Shown piece after piece: positions 1-8,038 of a stretch of DNA of 64,000 bases (its first letter is position 1; each line of letters starts with the position of its first letter). The notes beneath the pieces are model-generated. The model did not search any database. It was given only the letters and a program-made list of their open reading frames with translations, and was not told where the DNA came from. This DNA comes from Tardiphaga robiniae (GTDB lineage Bacteria; Pseudomonadota; Alphaproteobacteria; Rhizobiales; Xanthobacteraceae), in NCBI RefSeq assembly GCF_001618955.1, contig NZ_LVYV01000034.1:310001-374000 (forward strand). The letters are read 5' to 3'. Made by a program: the position numbers and the translations under genes.

Positions 1-461
1 GTGTCGGGGCCATCGTCCGGCGGATATGGTGGCAAGTTAGCGGCATGGGCCGGCTGCGCTGCCACGGGTCTCATCCGGCCGGCGAGCACCGCGCGGTGAA
101 GTTCGAGCAGGGGGGCGAGATTCCGTAGCACCGACGCGATCTCGTCGTCATCGCTCTGGCCCAGCAAGATCCTCGCGATCAGGTCATCGAGTGCCCTGAA
201 ACTGCCGTCCTCGCGGCTGAGCAAATGATGCTTTGCGATGAAGGCCCCGAGGGCCCGGATCTGCTCGGACCGAAGCAGCAATTCTGTGGTCCGCTCCTTG
301 CTCCCGGACGGATCATCATCGCTTGCTGTCGTGTCCGGATCTTTTAGGCGGGCGGTGCTGCGGTGCAGATGGTCCAGCATCTCAAGCGCGACGTCGTAGG
401 CGCGCGCACGCGGCGTGAGAAGGCCAAAATAAGCCAGCAACGCGTTCAGATAGGCCAGCAT
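1..461 (-). CDS. hypothetical protein, C-terminus beyond the window edge
   Basis: The minus-strand frame is open from an ATG at 461 to the left edge, giving at least 153 residues with no stop. A GGGGAG motif lies about 8 nt upstream of this ATG and supports the start. The N-terminus (MLAYLNALLAYFGLLTPRAR) is hydrophobic and could be a short membrane anchor or a helical segment. The visible remainder is charged, probably helical, with a Pro/Ala-rich stretch at the cut end. I do not recognise the family. The codon use matches the surrounding high-GC genes. The gene is divergent from the AraC regulator that follows. Confidence 0.6.
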   Translation of the reverse strand, partial: MLAYLNALLAYFGLLTPRARAYDVALEMLDHLHRSTARLKDPDTTASDDDPSGSKERTTELLLRSEQIRALGAFIAKHHLLSREDGSFRALDDLIARILLGQSDDDEIASVLRNLAPLLELHRAVLAGRMRPVAAQPAHAANLPPYPPDDGPD

Positions 462-648
462 CGGGAGGTCTCCCCTGATGGCGAGCACGACGTCAGCGCA
501 TCCTCGGCCCATGCCCTATGGCGTTTATGCAACCACAAGATGTTTATAGGGGCGAGTCCTATATTTGTGCAGAGACGTGGTTGAATATCCAGCTTCCCCC
601 AGCAAGACCGATCAAGACGCTCCCATCGCGTCATGCGATACCCGCCGC

Positions 649-1527
649 ATGAACCAGCCCATGCCGCACCGCGCGCCTGATCTCCCCGCCGTCCTCGCCT
701 GGATCGAGCAGCATCTCGACGATCCCCTGAACGTCGACGTGATCGCCGCGCGAGCCAACCTCTCGCCCTATCATTTCTCGCGGCTGTTCTCGGCCGCGAT
801 GGGGCGGGGCGTGATGGCGCATGTGCGCGGGCGCAGGCTGGTGCGCGCGGCGCAGCGGCTGACGGCCGATCCCGATCTACGCCTCGTCGATCTCGCAGCT
901 GATTGCGGCTTCGACTCGCAGGAGGCGTTCACCCGCGCCTTCGCCCGCGTGTTCGGCGTCGCGCCCGGGCGGTTTCGGCGCGGCTTCAGTGTCACTCCCA
1001 TCGAAGGACAATATCCGATGACCATGCCCGATGACGTCGCCGTCGCTGTCACTCGCTTGCCGGACCTGGTGGCGCTGGACGCCTTCACCGTCGCAGGTCC
1101 TTCGGCGCGGTTCGATGAGGCGAATAAGGCCGAGATTCCGCAACTGTGGTCGAAGCTGATGGGTGTGTTGCCGTTCAAAGGGCAGGCGCCGAGCTGGACC
1201 ACCTATGGCGTGGTCTGGAATGTCGACCGCGCCGAAGGCAGTTTCGATTACATGGCCGGCGTCGGCGTCAATGACGATGCGGCGCTGCCTGCGGGCTTCG
1301 CGGCAAAGCGCATCGCGGCTTCGAGTTATGCTGTGTTTCGCATCGTGCTGAACGGCGGCGCGGTGCATCCGCAGATCAAGCGCGCGATGGCGACCATCTG
1401 GGGCGAGCTGGTGCCGGCCTCCGGGCTCACGGTCGCCGACCGGCCGGATTTCGAGCGTTATGACAGCGAGTTCGCGCCGACCAAAAAAGGCGCGGTGATC
1501 GATTTCTATCTGCCGGTGGAGGTGTGA
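649..1527 (+). CDS. AraC-family regulator with C-terminal GyrI-like effector domain
   Basis: The 292-residue protein starts at MNQPMPHRAP. The frame extends upstream to a TTG at 565, but that stretch is not protein-like. Residues about 10-105 form the two helix-turn-helix motifs of an AraC/XylS DNA-binding domain, including the second-helix signature around GFDSQEAFTRAFARVFGVAP. Residues about 125-290 resemble the GyrI-like / AraC effector-binding fold, as in the Rob/SoxS-like family that binds small hydrophobic ligands. The HTH-first, sensor-last order is typical of that subfamily. Target genes are unknown; it is convergent with the next gene. Confidence 0.9.
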   Translation: MNQPMPHRAPDLPAVLAWIEQHLDDPLNVDVIAARANLSPYHFSRLFSAAMGRGVMAHVRGRRLVRAAQRLTADPDLRLVDLAADCGFDSQEAFTRAFARVFGVAPGRFRRGFSVTPIEGQYPMTMPDDVAVAVTRLPDLVALDAFTVAGPSARFDEANKAEIPQLWSKLMGVLPFKGQAPSWTTYGVVWNVDRAEGSFDYMAGVGVNDDAALPAGFAAKRIAASSYAVFRIVLNGGAVHPQIKRAMATIWGELVPASGLTVADRPDFERYDSEFAPTKKGAVIDFYLPVEV

Positions 1528-1539
1528 GCGGCGGGGCCA

Positions 1540-2205
1540 TCATCTCCGCCTGCTCCCCCTTGGCCGCAGCGCCGGATGATCCCGCTCCGGTGGCGTATGC
1601 GCCGCTTCCAGTAGCGCCATCGCGTCGTCCGGAATTTGTGTCACATCGACGCCGCCGCGGCGCATCTCCTTCAGCGCGGTGCGGATCGCAGCGTCGCGCT
1701 CCATCATCTCGCGGCCGGTGCGCGCGGGCATGTCGATAGGACGGCGCGGGCGCCGGCGGCCCATGGCCTCCAGCCGCGCCATCTTCAGCACCTGCAGCGC
1801 CTGCATCAGACGGTCGATGCCGACATCGGGCTGCGCTTCCAGCTCGCGCACGGCGCGCTCCGCCAGCGCGTGGAGCCGCTCGGCGAGTTTGCGCAGCTTG
1901 AGTTTCTGCGAGGCGCGGGCGGAGGGCACGGTGTCGGTGGCGCGGGGCGCGAAGAGCGGGCGCTTCCAGCCGCCGTCGCGCGTCCAGCGGCAGATCGAGG
2001 CGCGGCCGACGCCGGTTTGCTTCGCGATCTCGCCATAGGTCAGCACCGTCGTCTCGATCAGGCGGCGCACCTGCGCGCATTTGGCATCCCCATGCGGCCG
2101 CTTTGAGCCGCGCACCCGCGGGCCGCCCGCAAAGGCATCCGGCGCCTCGGGCTCATCGGGCGTAACGCGAAGGCGGATGATGGGGCCGAAGAAAGGATGG
2201 GTCAT
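1540..2205 (-). CDS. hypothetical protein with a helix-turn-helix segment
   Basis: The 221-residue protein is placed at the ATG at 2205 (MTHPFFGPIIRLRVTPDEPE). The frame runs 20 codons further upstream into AT-rich, promoter-like sequence. Around residues 60-85 the sequence LTYGEIAKQTGVGRASICRW reads as a resolvase/transposase-like helix-turn-helix. The rest is Arg/Ala/Leu-rich and helical. This looks like a small DNA-binding protein of the sort common in Bradyrhizobium, but no enzymatic domain is visible. No good ribosome-binding site precedes either start, so the N-terminus is uncertain. Confidence 0.65.
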   Translation of the reverse strand: MTHPFFGPIIRLRVTPDEPEAPDAFAGGPRVRGSKRPHGDAKCAQVRRLIETTVLTYGEIAKQTGVGRASICRWTRDGGWKRPLFAPRATDTVPSARASQKLKLRKLAERLHALAERAVRELEAQPDVGIDRLMQALQVLKMARLEAMGRRRPRRPIDMPARTGREMMERDAAIRTALKEMRRGGVDVTQIPDDAMALLEAAHTPPERDHPALRPRGSRRR

Positions 2206-2424
2206 GCAAAAGAATATATACCTAGTCGCGGGATTGCGCAAGCGGGCGTGCGGTGTCCGATGCATCGCCGTCCGTCGTCGCCGATTTCGTGGGAGGCGCG
2301 CATCCGGTCACTTGGCTGTACCTGTGATTGCGCGATAGGCTGGCACACGTCGATCGTGCCTAGCTCACAAAGAGGGGCCGGCGCGATGCGGCGGGATGCC
2401 CGGCGGGTACGGCAGGGGGATTTC

Positions 2425-3489
2425 ATGGCAGGTGTCGATTATCTGATCACCGCGCGCGGCATCTCGGGCGCTACCTTCAACGAGAATGTCGGCACCATCC
2501 GCTATCTGCGGGTGCCGTCCAATGTGGCGATCCCGACGCCGGCGATGGCGACATCGAGCAAGACCGACCTCGCCAAATGGGTGAAGGAGGTCCGCGATAT
2601 TGCTGACGGCGATCCCAACCAGAATTCGATCAGTGTGGCCGGCGACATTCTCGTCTTCATCCATGGCTACAACAACGATCTCGACATCATCATGAAGCGC
2701 CAGCGCCAGCTGGCGAAGGATCTCAAGGCCGAGGGCTGGAAGGGCCTCGTCATCGGCTTCGACTGGCCGAGCGACAACGAGACGCTGGCCTATTGGCAGG
2801 ACCGCTCCAAGGGCGCCGAAGTGGCGGTGAAGCTGGTGAGCGATTGCATCACCGTGCTGGCGCAGGGGCAGGAGAAGGACTGCGTCACCAATGTCCATCT
2901 GCTCGGCCATTCCACCGGCGCCTATGTGGCCATGGAAGCCTTCGTGCAGGCGGAGAAGGACGGCGCGCTGTTCAAGAGCAACTGGCGCGTCAGCCAGGTC
3001 GCCTTCATCGCCGGCGACGTGGCGTCGTCGAGCCTCTCGGTGAATGATTCCTGGTCGGGGCCGATGTTCAAGCGCATCCTGCGCCTCACCAACTACTCAA
3101 ACCCCTATGACAGCGTGCTGGCGGCCTCCAATGCCAAGCGGCTCGGCGTGGCGCCGCGCGCGGGCCGCGTCGGCCTGCCGGCGGATGCGCATTCGAAAGC
3201 CACCAATGTCAATTGCGGGGACTATTTCGCCACGCTCGATCCGAAGAAAAGCACCTTCTTCGGCGACTTCACCCATTCCTGGCACATCGGCAACCGCGTC
3301 TTCGCCCGCGACCTCGCCATGACCCTCGAAGGCGCGATCGACCGCGACGCGATCCCGACGCGCGCACTGGTCGGCGGCGCGCTCATGCTGCAGGACAGAC
3401 CGCGGCCGAAATTCATGGCCGACTGGGGCATCAAGGCCGCCGCCACCCGCGGCGGCGCGCCGCGCGATGGCACGGGCGTGCTGAGCTAG
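2425..3489 (+). CDS. alpha/beta hydrolase (DUF900-like)
   Basis: The 354-residue protein starts at MAGVDYLITARG, 7-8 nt after a GGGGG-type ribosome-binding site; the longer open frame upstream is not coding-like. It has the hallmarks of a serine alpha/beta hydrolase: an oxyanion strand (LVFIHGYNNDLD, near residues 75-86) and a nucleophile elbow GHSTG within LLGHSTGAYVAMEAF. A conserved His near the C-terminus (DFTHSWHIGNRVF) could complete the triad. The family is the DUF900 group of predicted esterases/lipases. No signal peptide is visible, so it is probably cytoplasmic. It is convergent with the phospholipase-D-like gene, 33 nt away. Confidence 0.85.
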   Translation: MAGVDYLITARGISGATFNENVGTIRYLRVPSNVAIPTPAMATSSKTDLAKWVKEVRDIADGDPNQNSISVAGDILVFIHGYNNDLDIIMKRQRQLAKDLKAEGWKGLVIGFDWPSDNETLAYWQDRSKGAEVAVKLVSDCITVLAQGQEKDCVTNVHLLGHSTGAYVAMEAFVQAEKDGALFKSNWRVSQVAFIAGDVASSSLSVNDSWSGPMFKRILRLTNYSNPYDSVLAASNAKRLGVAPRAGRVGLPADAHSKATNVNCGDYFATLDPKKSTFFGDFTHSWHIGNRVFARDLAMTLEGAIDRDAIPTRALVGGALMLQDRPRPKFMADWGIKAAATRGGAPRDGTGVLS

Positions 3490-3522
3490 CGCCGGGCACG
3501 GGGCGCCGGCGTGTTGTCGTGC

Positions 3523-5523
3523 TCAACGTTTCGATTTGGGTTTTGACTTTTTGGTCTTGGCCTTCTTGGTCTTGGCTATTTTGGTCTTCGCTTTTTTGGT
3601 CTTGGCCTTCGCGACCTTCTTGGATTTGACGGTCTTGGCCTTTTTGGCCGACGCGGCCTTCGCCGTCTTCTTCGTTGTTTTCTTCTTGGCTGTCTTCGTC
3701 TTCGCCTTCTTCGCTACGGCCTTCGCTGCCTTCTTCTTTGGCGGACGCACCGGTTCGTCATCGCTATGGGTTGCGGCATTGACGGTCCAGTTGGACGCCG
3801 GGATCGTGAAGAACATCTCGCGGCGCCGCGACTTGAATCCGCCGGGCTTGAAATAGCTCTGCGTCCATCGGTCGTCCGGATCGAGGAACACCTTTTCCGG
3901 CTTCTCGCCTTTCTTGCGTTTGCTGGCCACGTCATTGGCGACGTCGCGGAAATAGAAATGCCGGAACAGGCGGTCGAACTCGGTCATGTAGATGTCCGCC
4001 ACGCGGGTCGAGCCGCGGATCAGGATCATGTTTTCGTCGTTGGTGGTCAGCGATCCCTCCGAGAAATTCGCCGAGCCGGTGCAGATGAGGGGATCGTCGC
4101 TCAGGGGATCGATCAGCAGATATTTCGTGTGGACGAAGAAGATATTGCCTTCGTCGCGGGTGAGCTCCTCCTTGAGAAACCAACGGTCCAGCGGAAATTC
4201 CTTCACCTTGCGCTTGGCGGTCAGCTTGCCGTCGACCACCTTGAACTCGGCGCCCAGCACGGCGCCGAAGGAAATCTGCAGGTCGCGGTCACCCTTGAGC
4301 GCCTTGCGCTCGTCGGCGGTGGGTGGCTTTTCCTTGAGCACGAAGCGCAGGAAGTCGCGGTCGCGCGCCAGCGGCTCGATGAAATCGGCGGCGACATTGA
4401 ACGCGGCCGTGAACATGATCGACGACGTGGCGTCGCTCATCCGGTCGGCATACCAGTTCAGCATCGACGCCGTCTGGCGCGGCGAGAAGATGCAGGTCTG
4501 CGATCCCGGCTTCACGAGGGCAGGCGGGTAGGGCGAAATCTCCGCGACGCCTTCCTTCGCCGGCTTGCCGGTCGGGTTGTCGCTCAGGATCGTCCAGTAT
4601 TTCAGATATTGTTCGGCGACGTCGCTGTCATGGACGAGGTGGCCGACATTCGACTGGCCGAGGAAACCGGACGGCGTGATGTTGGTTGAGCCGGTCCACA
4701 CTTCTTGCGGCGCGTCGCCGTCGAGCTTGATGATGAACTTGTTGTGCGGGATCGGCGGCCGCGTGCGCCAGATCACGACCGGCTCGCCGTTATGCTCTGC
4801 CTTGACGTCGAGGCCGGCGGCCTTCATCGCCTTGCGGTTCTTGCCCTTCTTGTCGTCATGCACGATCAGCCGGACGTCGAAGCCGTCATCGATCTTTGCC
4901 TTCAACGCTTCGATGATGGGGGCATAGGTGAATTCGTAGATGCAGGCGCGCAGCGCCTCGCTCTTCTTCGTCGTGTCGATATAGTCCAGGCAGGCCTCCA
5001 GCAGGCCGCGCGAGAGCCAGACCGTGTGCTCGTCCTTCGGATTGTCCATCTCCGCTTCGGTCGGTTTGTGGTTCTTGAACTTGCGCGCATAGGCCTGGCT
5101 GGCGATGGCGCCGCGGTTGAACCAGATGCCGTGTTGACCATCGTCCTCCTTCTCCGTCGTGACGGTGAAGGCGAGCTTCGCGGCCTCGCGCAGTTCGGGC
5201 GCGGTCGGGTCGCCAAATACGGGGATGACCTCGAAGTGATAGGTCGTGCCGGGGTCCGCGGTGTAGTCGCTCCAGAGGAAACTCTGGATCGGAAATTGGT
5301 CGGTGAAATACTCTCCGTGCTCGGTATCGGGCTCTGGCTCGACCTCTTCGAACACCTTCAGCGATCGCAGGAATTCCGGCTTGCCGGCTCCCTTGGCGCG
5401 CCGGAACGCAAATCCCAGCAGCCCCTTGCACGCGGCCTCGTCGCAATTGAGGGCGATCATGATTGCGCGTGTGCCCGCGATCGCGCTCGCTTCGAAAGCT
5501 CCGGCAGACGTTGTGACGCGCAT
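3523..5523 (-). CDS. phospholipase D-like protein with lysine-rich tail
   Basis: The 666-residue protein carries two PLD (HKD-type) half-sites. The first is H260-x-K262 with a following GSTN (279-281). The second is H465-x-K467 followed by Asp and GSAN (483-486). Two such motifs form one active site that acts through a phosphohistidine on phosphodiester bonds (phospholipid or nucleic acid). Residues about 595-666 are almost only Lys, Ala and Thr in short KKA/TKK repeats, like the tail of histone H1 or alphaproteobacterial H1-like proteins. That makes nucleic-acid or anionic-surface binding plausible. There is no signal peptide. On the + strand the tail region reads as a long T/C-rich tract. 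Confidence 0.85.
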   Translation of the reverse strand: MRVTTSAGAFEASAIAGTRAIMIALNCDEAACKGLLGFAFRRAKGAGKPEFLRSLKVFEEVEPEPDTEHGEYFTDQFPIQSFLWSDYTADPGTTYHFEVIPVFGDPTAPELREAAKLAFTVTTEKEDDGQHGIWFNRGAIASQAYARKFKNHKPTEAEMDNPKDEHTVWLSRGLLEACLDYIDTTKKSEALRACIYEFTYAPIIEALKAKIDDGFDVRLIVHDDKKGKNRKAMKAAGLDVKAEHNGEPVVIWRTRPPIPHNKFIIKLDGDAPQEVWTGSTNITPSGFLGQSNVGHLVHDSDVAEQYLKYWTILSDNPTGKPAKEGVAEISPYPPALVKPGSQTCIFSPRQTASMLNWYADRMSDATSSIMFTAAFNVAADFIEPLARDRDFLRFVLKEKPPTADERKALKGDRDLQISFGAVLGAEFKVVDGKLTAKRKVKEFPLDRWFLKEELTRDEGNIFFVHTKYLLIDPLSDDPLICTGSANFSEGSLTTNDENMILIRGSTRVADIYMTEFDRLFRHFYFRDVANDVASKRKKGEKPEKVFLDPDDRWTQSYFKPGGFKSRRREMFFTIPASNWTVNAATHSDDEPVRPPKKKAAKAVAKKAKTKTAKKKTTKKTAKAASAKKAKTVKSKKVAKAKTKKAKTKIAKTKKAKTKKSKPKSKR

Positions 5524-5706
5524 GGCCCTGTCCCCCCGTTTTCGATGTGACGCTGATGCTCGCCCAACGCGGTGTTTTGGTCAACCTATAGAAGATTTGT
5601 GACAGGATGCACGTTTAAGGGGTGCGGGCGAGGGGCGGTGTGATGTCGTGTCGGGGTGCGCGAAAGTGGACACGGATCTGCAGTCCACGAACATGATCGC
5701 CTCATC

Positions 5707-5732
5707 GGAAACGATGCGTTTCCATCGTTTCC
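5707..5732. promoter_or_regulatory. perfect 10-bp inverted repeat upstream of the LLM oxidoreductase
   Basis: GGAAACGATG and its exact complement CATCGTTTCC are separated by 6 nt, 67 bp upstream of the LLM oxidoreductase start. This could be an operator for an unseen repressor or a hairpin in the leader. The rest of the 5524-5798 gap holds no recognisable gene. Confidence 0.4.
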
Positions 5733-5798
5733 CTTTTCTCCTCCCAATTCACGCCTAAATAGGTCCTCAGCAAACCCGTCCCTTGAGCACCCATTCCC

Positions 5799-6821
5799 AT
5801 GAAAAACATCGGCTTTCTCTCCTTCGGCCACTGGACCCCGTCCGCATCGTCACAGACGCGCTCGGCGGGCGATGCGCTGCTGCAATCCATCGATCTCGCC
5901 GTTGCTGCTGAGGAGCTCGGCGCCGACGGCGCCTATTTCCGGGTGCATCATTTCGCGCGCCAGCTCGCCGCACCGTTTCCGCTACTGGCGGCGGTCGGCG
6001 CGCGCACCAAGAAGATCGAGATCGGCACCGCCGTGATCGACATGCGCTACGAGAACCCGCTCTATATGGCGGAGGACGCCGGCAGCGCGGATCTCATCGC
6101 AAGCGGGCGGCTGCAGCTCGGCATATCCCGCGGCTCGCCGGAGCAGGTGATCGACGGCTACCGCTATTTCGGCTACGCGCCCCCTGAGGGTTCGAGCGAC
6201 GCCGACATGGCGCGGCGGCACACCGAGGTGTTTCTCGACGTCCTTCAAGGCAAGGGCTTTGCGCAGCCCAATCCCAATCCGATGTTTCCGAACCCGCCGG
6301 GCCTGCTGCGGCTCGAGCCGCATAGCGAAGGCCTGCGCGAGCGCATCTGGTGGGGCGCCTCCACCAATGCGACGGCGGAATGGGCGGCCAAGCAGGGCAT
6401 GAACCTGCAGTCATCGACGCTGAAGATCGACGAATCAGGCAAGCCGTTTCATGTGCAGCAGGTCGAGCAGATCCGGCTCTATCGCGACGCCTGGAAGGCG
6501 GCAGGGCACACGCGTGACCCGCGCGTCTCGGTCAGCCGCAGCATCTTCGCGCTGGTGGACGACCGCGACCGCGCCTATTTCGGCCGGGGCGATGAGGGCG
6601 AGGACAAGGTCGGCTACCTGCACGGCACCGAGCGCGCCATCTTCGGCCGCAGCTTTGCAGCAGAGCCGGACAAGCTTATCGAACAGCTCAAGGGCGACGA
6701 GGCGATTGCGGAAGCGGATACGCTATTGCTGACGGTGCCAAACCAGCTGGGAGTCGACTACAATGCGCATGTGATCGAGGCGATCCTGAAACACGTGGCG
6801 CCCGGCATGGGCTGGCGGTGA
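5799..6821 (+). CDS. LLM-class flavin-dependent oxidoreductase
   Basis: The 340-residue protein starts MKNIGFLSFGHW and has the luciferase-like monooxygenase TIM-barrel pattern: an early strand with FLSFGHW, the LAxxAEELGADGAYFRVHHFA block at about 30-50, the PFPLLAAVGARTKKIEIGTAV block, and the RLQLGISRGSP flavin-phosphate region near 105. These enzymes use FMNH2 or F420 and oxygen to oxidise small organic substrates. The length is normal for the family. It stands alone between an inverted repeat and a large palindromic repeat. The substrate cannot be deduced. Confidence 0.9.
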   Translation: MKNIGFLSFGHWTPSASSQTRSAGDALLQSIDLAVAAEELGADGAYFRVHHFARQLAAPFPLLAAVGARTKKIEIGTAVIDMRYENPLYMAEDAGSADLIASGRLQLGISRGSPEQVIDGYRYFGYAPPEGSSDADMARRHTEVFLDVLQGKGFAQPNPNPMFPNPPGLLRLEPHSEGLRERIWWGASTNATAEWAAKQGMNLQSSTLKIDESGKPFHVQQVEQIRLYRDAWKAAGHTRDPRVSVSRSIFALVDDRDRAYFGRGDEGEDKVGYLHGTERAIFGRSFAAEPDKLIEQLKGDEAIAEADTLLLTVPNQLGVDYNAHVIEAILKHVAPGMGWR

Positions 6822-6993
6822 TCTTTCTTACCCTCCCCTTGCGGGGAGGGTCGCGCGCTGAGCTTTTGCGAAGCGAGCGGGGTGGGGGAGCCCCACGCTC
6901 GATAGCGTCTGTTGCACCCCCACCCCGGCTCACTGCGTTCGCCGACCCTCCCCGCCTAGCGAAGCTTCGCTTCGCGCGGGGGGAGGGTAAGAT
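6821..6993. repeat. dispersed palindromic repeat, copy 1
   Basis: The element begins ATCTTTCTTACCCTCCCC and ends with the inverse GGGGAGGGTAAGAT, enclosing nested C-rich/G-rich hairpins. It contains the box CTAGCGAAGCTTCGCTTCGC at 6956-6975. The same architecture and box recur near 29.9, 43.9 and 51.5 kb. It sits between converging gene ends and probably acts as a bidirectional terminator. Confidence 0.8.
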
Positions 6994-7010
6994 CACGGCG
7001 CGCTTCGGCC

Positions 7011-8036
7011 TTACTTCCCGAAACCAACCTTCTTGATCAGCGCAATCGCGGCCTTCTGGCTGGCGGCGATCTGATCAATATCAAGCGTATCGCTCGGAAA
7101 CGCCCCCATCGCTGCCACCAGCGGTGCGCTCTCGGCATCTGCCGTCACCGGATATTCCAGCTCCGCGGCGGCATAGATTTTCTGCACCGCCGGTGTCACC
7201 AGGAATTCCAGAAACTTCAGCGCGGCCGCGCGATGCGGCGCATGTTTCGCCAGTGCCGCGCCGGTGAGGTTCACATGTGCGCCGTCGCTCGCGAATGTCG
7301 TCGGCAGCGTCTTCACCTTGTTCGCCCATGTCGTCCACTCCGCGCCCTCGCGGCCATCGCGGAGCTGCGCCAGCGCCACAGTATTGGCGATGCCGATGCT
7401 GCAGCGGCCTTCCGCAAGCTGGCGAATGACGTCGTTGTCCTTGCCTTCCGGCGCATGCGCCAGATTGGCCTTGATGCCGCGCAGCCAGGCTTCCGTGGCG
7501 TCCGCACCGTGGTGCACGAGATAGGCCGCAATCAGTGCGACATTGTTCTGATGCAATGGCGAGCGGATGCAGAGCTGGCCGCGAAAACGGGGATCGGCGA
7601 GATCCTCGTAGCGGATCGCGCCTTGTGGTGAGTCATTGCGCACCACCACCACGCGCGGGCGCACCGACAGGCCGATCCACTCCGCGCCGCGCAGCTGCGG
7701 CGGGATTGCCTTGTCGAGCAGGGCAGAGGCCGTCGGTTGCGAGAGGTCGTTCGCCGCAAATTGCGAGGTCTTGTCGAGGCCGATGGTCATCAGCACGTCG
7801 GCGGGGGAGGCGTCGCCCTCGGCCTGCATGCGCTTGACGAGATTGTCCTCGATATAAGTGAGCTTGACCGTGATCCCGGTCGCAGCCGTAAAGGATGCGA
7901 TGAACGGCGCGACGAGCTGTGGTTCGCGGGTCGAATAGAGATTGATCTCTTCGGCACGGCTTGTGGCCATGCCGAAGCTCAGCCACGTCGCGGCCAGCGC
8001 AATCAGTCCTGCAGTGGCGCGACGCGGTTTGGTCAT
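7011..8036 (-). CDS. periplasmic iron(III) ABC-transporter binding protein
   Basis: The 341-residue protein has a Sec signal peptide (hydrophobic core ALAATWLSFGMATSRA, cleavage near residue 28) followed by EEINLYSTREPQLVAPFIASF. This is the N-terminus typical of the FbpA/FutA class of ferric-iron binding proteins, in which tyrosines coordinate Fe3+. Later Tyr residues near the C-terminal lobe (YAAAELEYPVT) fit the family. It starts 2 nt after the stop of the TonB-dependent receptor gene, so the two are an operon. No permease or ATPase gene accompanies them, so the protein either serves a transporter encoded elsewhere or has another role. Confidence 0.85.
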   Translation of the reverse strand: MTKPRRATAGLIALAATWLSFGMATSRAEEINLYSTREPQLVAPFIASFTAATGITVKLTYIEDNLVKRMQAEGDASPADVLMTIGLDKTSQFAANDLSQPTASALLDKAIPPQLRGAEWIGLSVRPRVVVVRNDSPQGAIRYEDLADPRFRGQLCIRSPLHQNNVALIAAYLVHHGADATEAWLRGIKANLAHAPEGKDNDVIRQLAEGRCSIGIANTVALAQLRDGREGAEWTTWANKVKTLPTTFASDGAHVNLTGAALAKHAPHRAAALKFLEFLVTPAVQKIYAAAELEYPVTADAESAPLVAAMGAFPSDTLDIDQIAASQKAAIALIKKVGFGK

Positions 8037-8038
8037 CG

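Noticed and set aside
3536-3856. Phe/Val/Leu-rich + strand frame resembling a membrane protein
   Set aside because: It is the antisense of the lysine-tail repeats (AAG codons read as CTT), so the hydrophobicity is an artefact.
3766-4689. 307-codon + strand frame
   Set aside because: It is a shadow of the phospholipase D-like gene.
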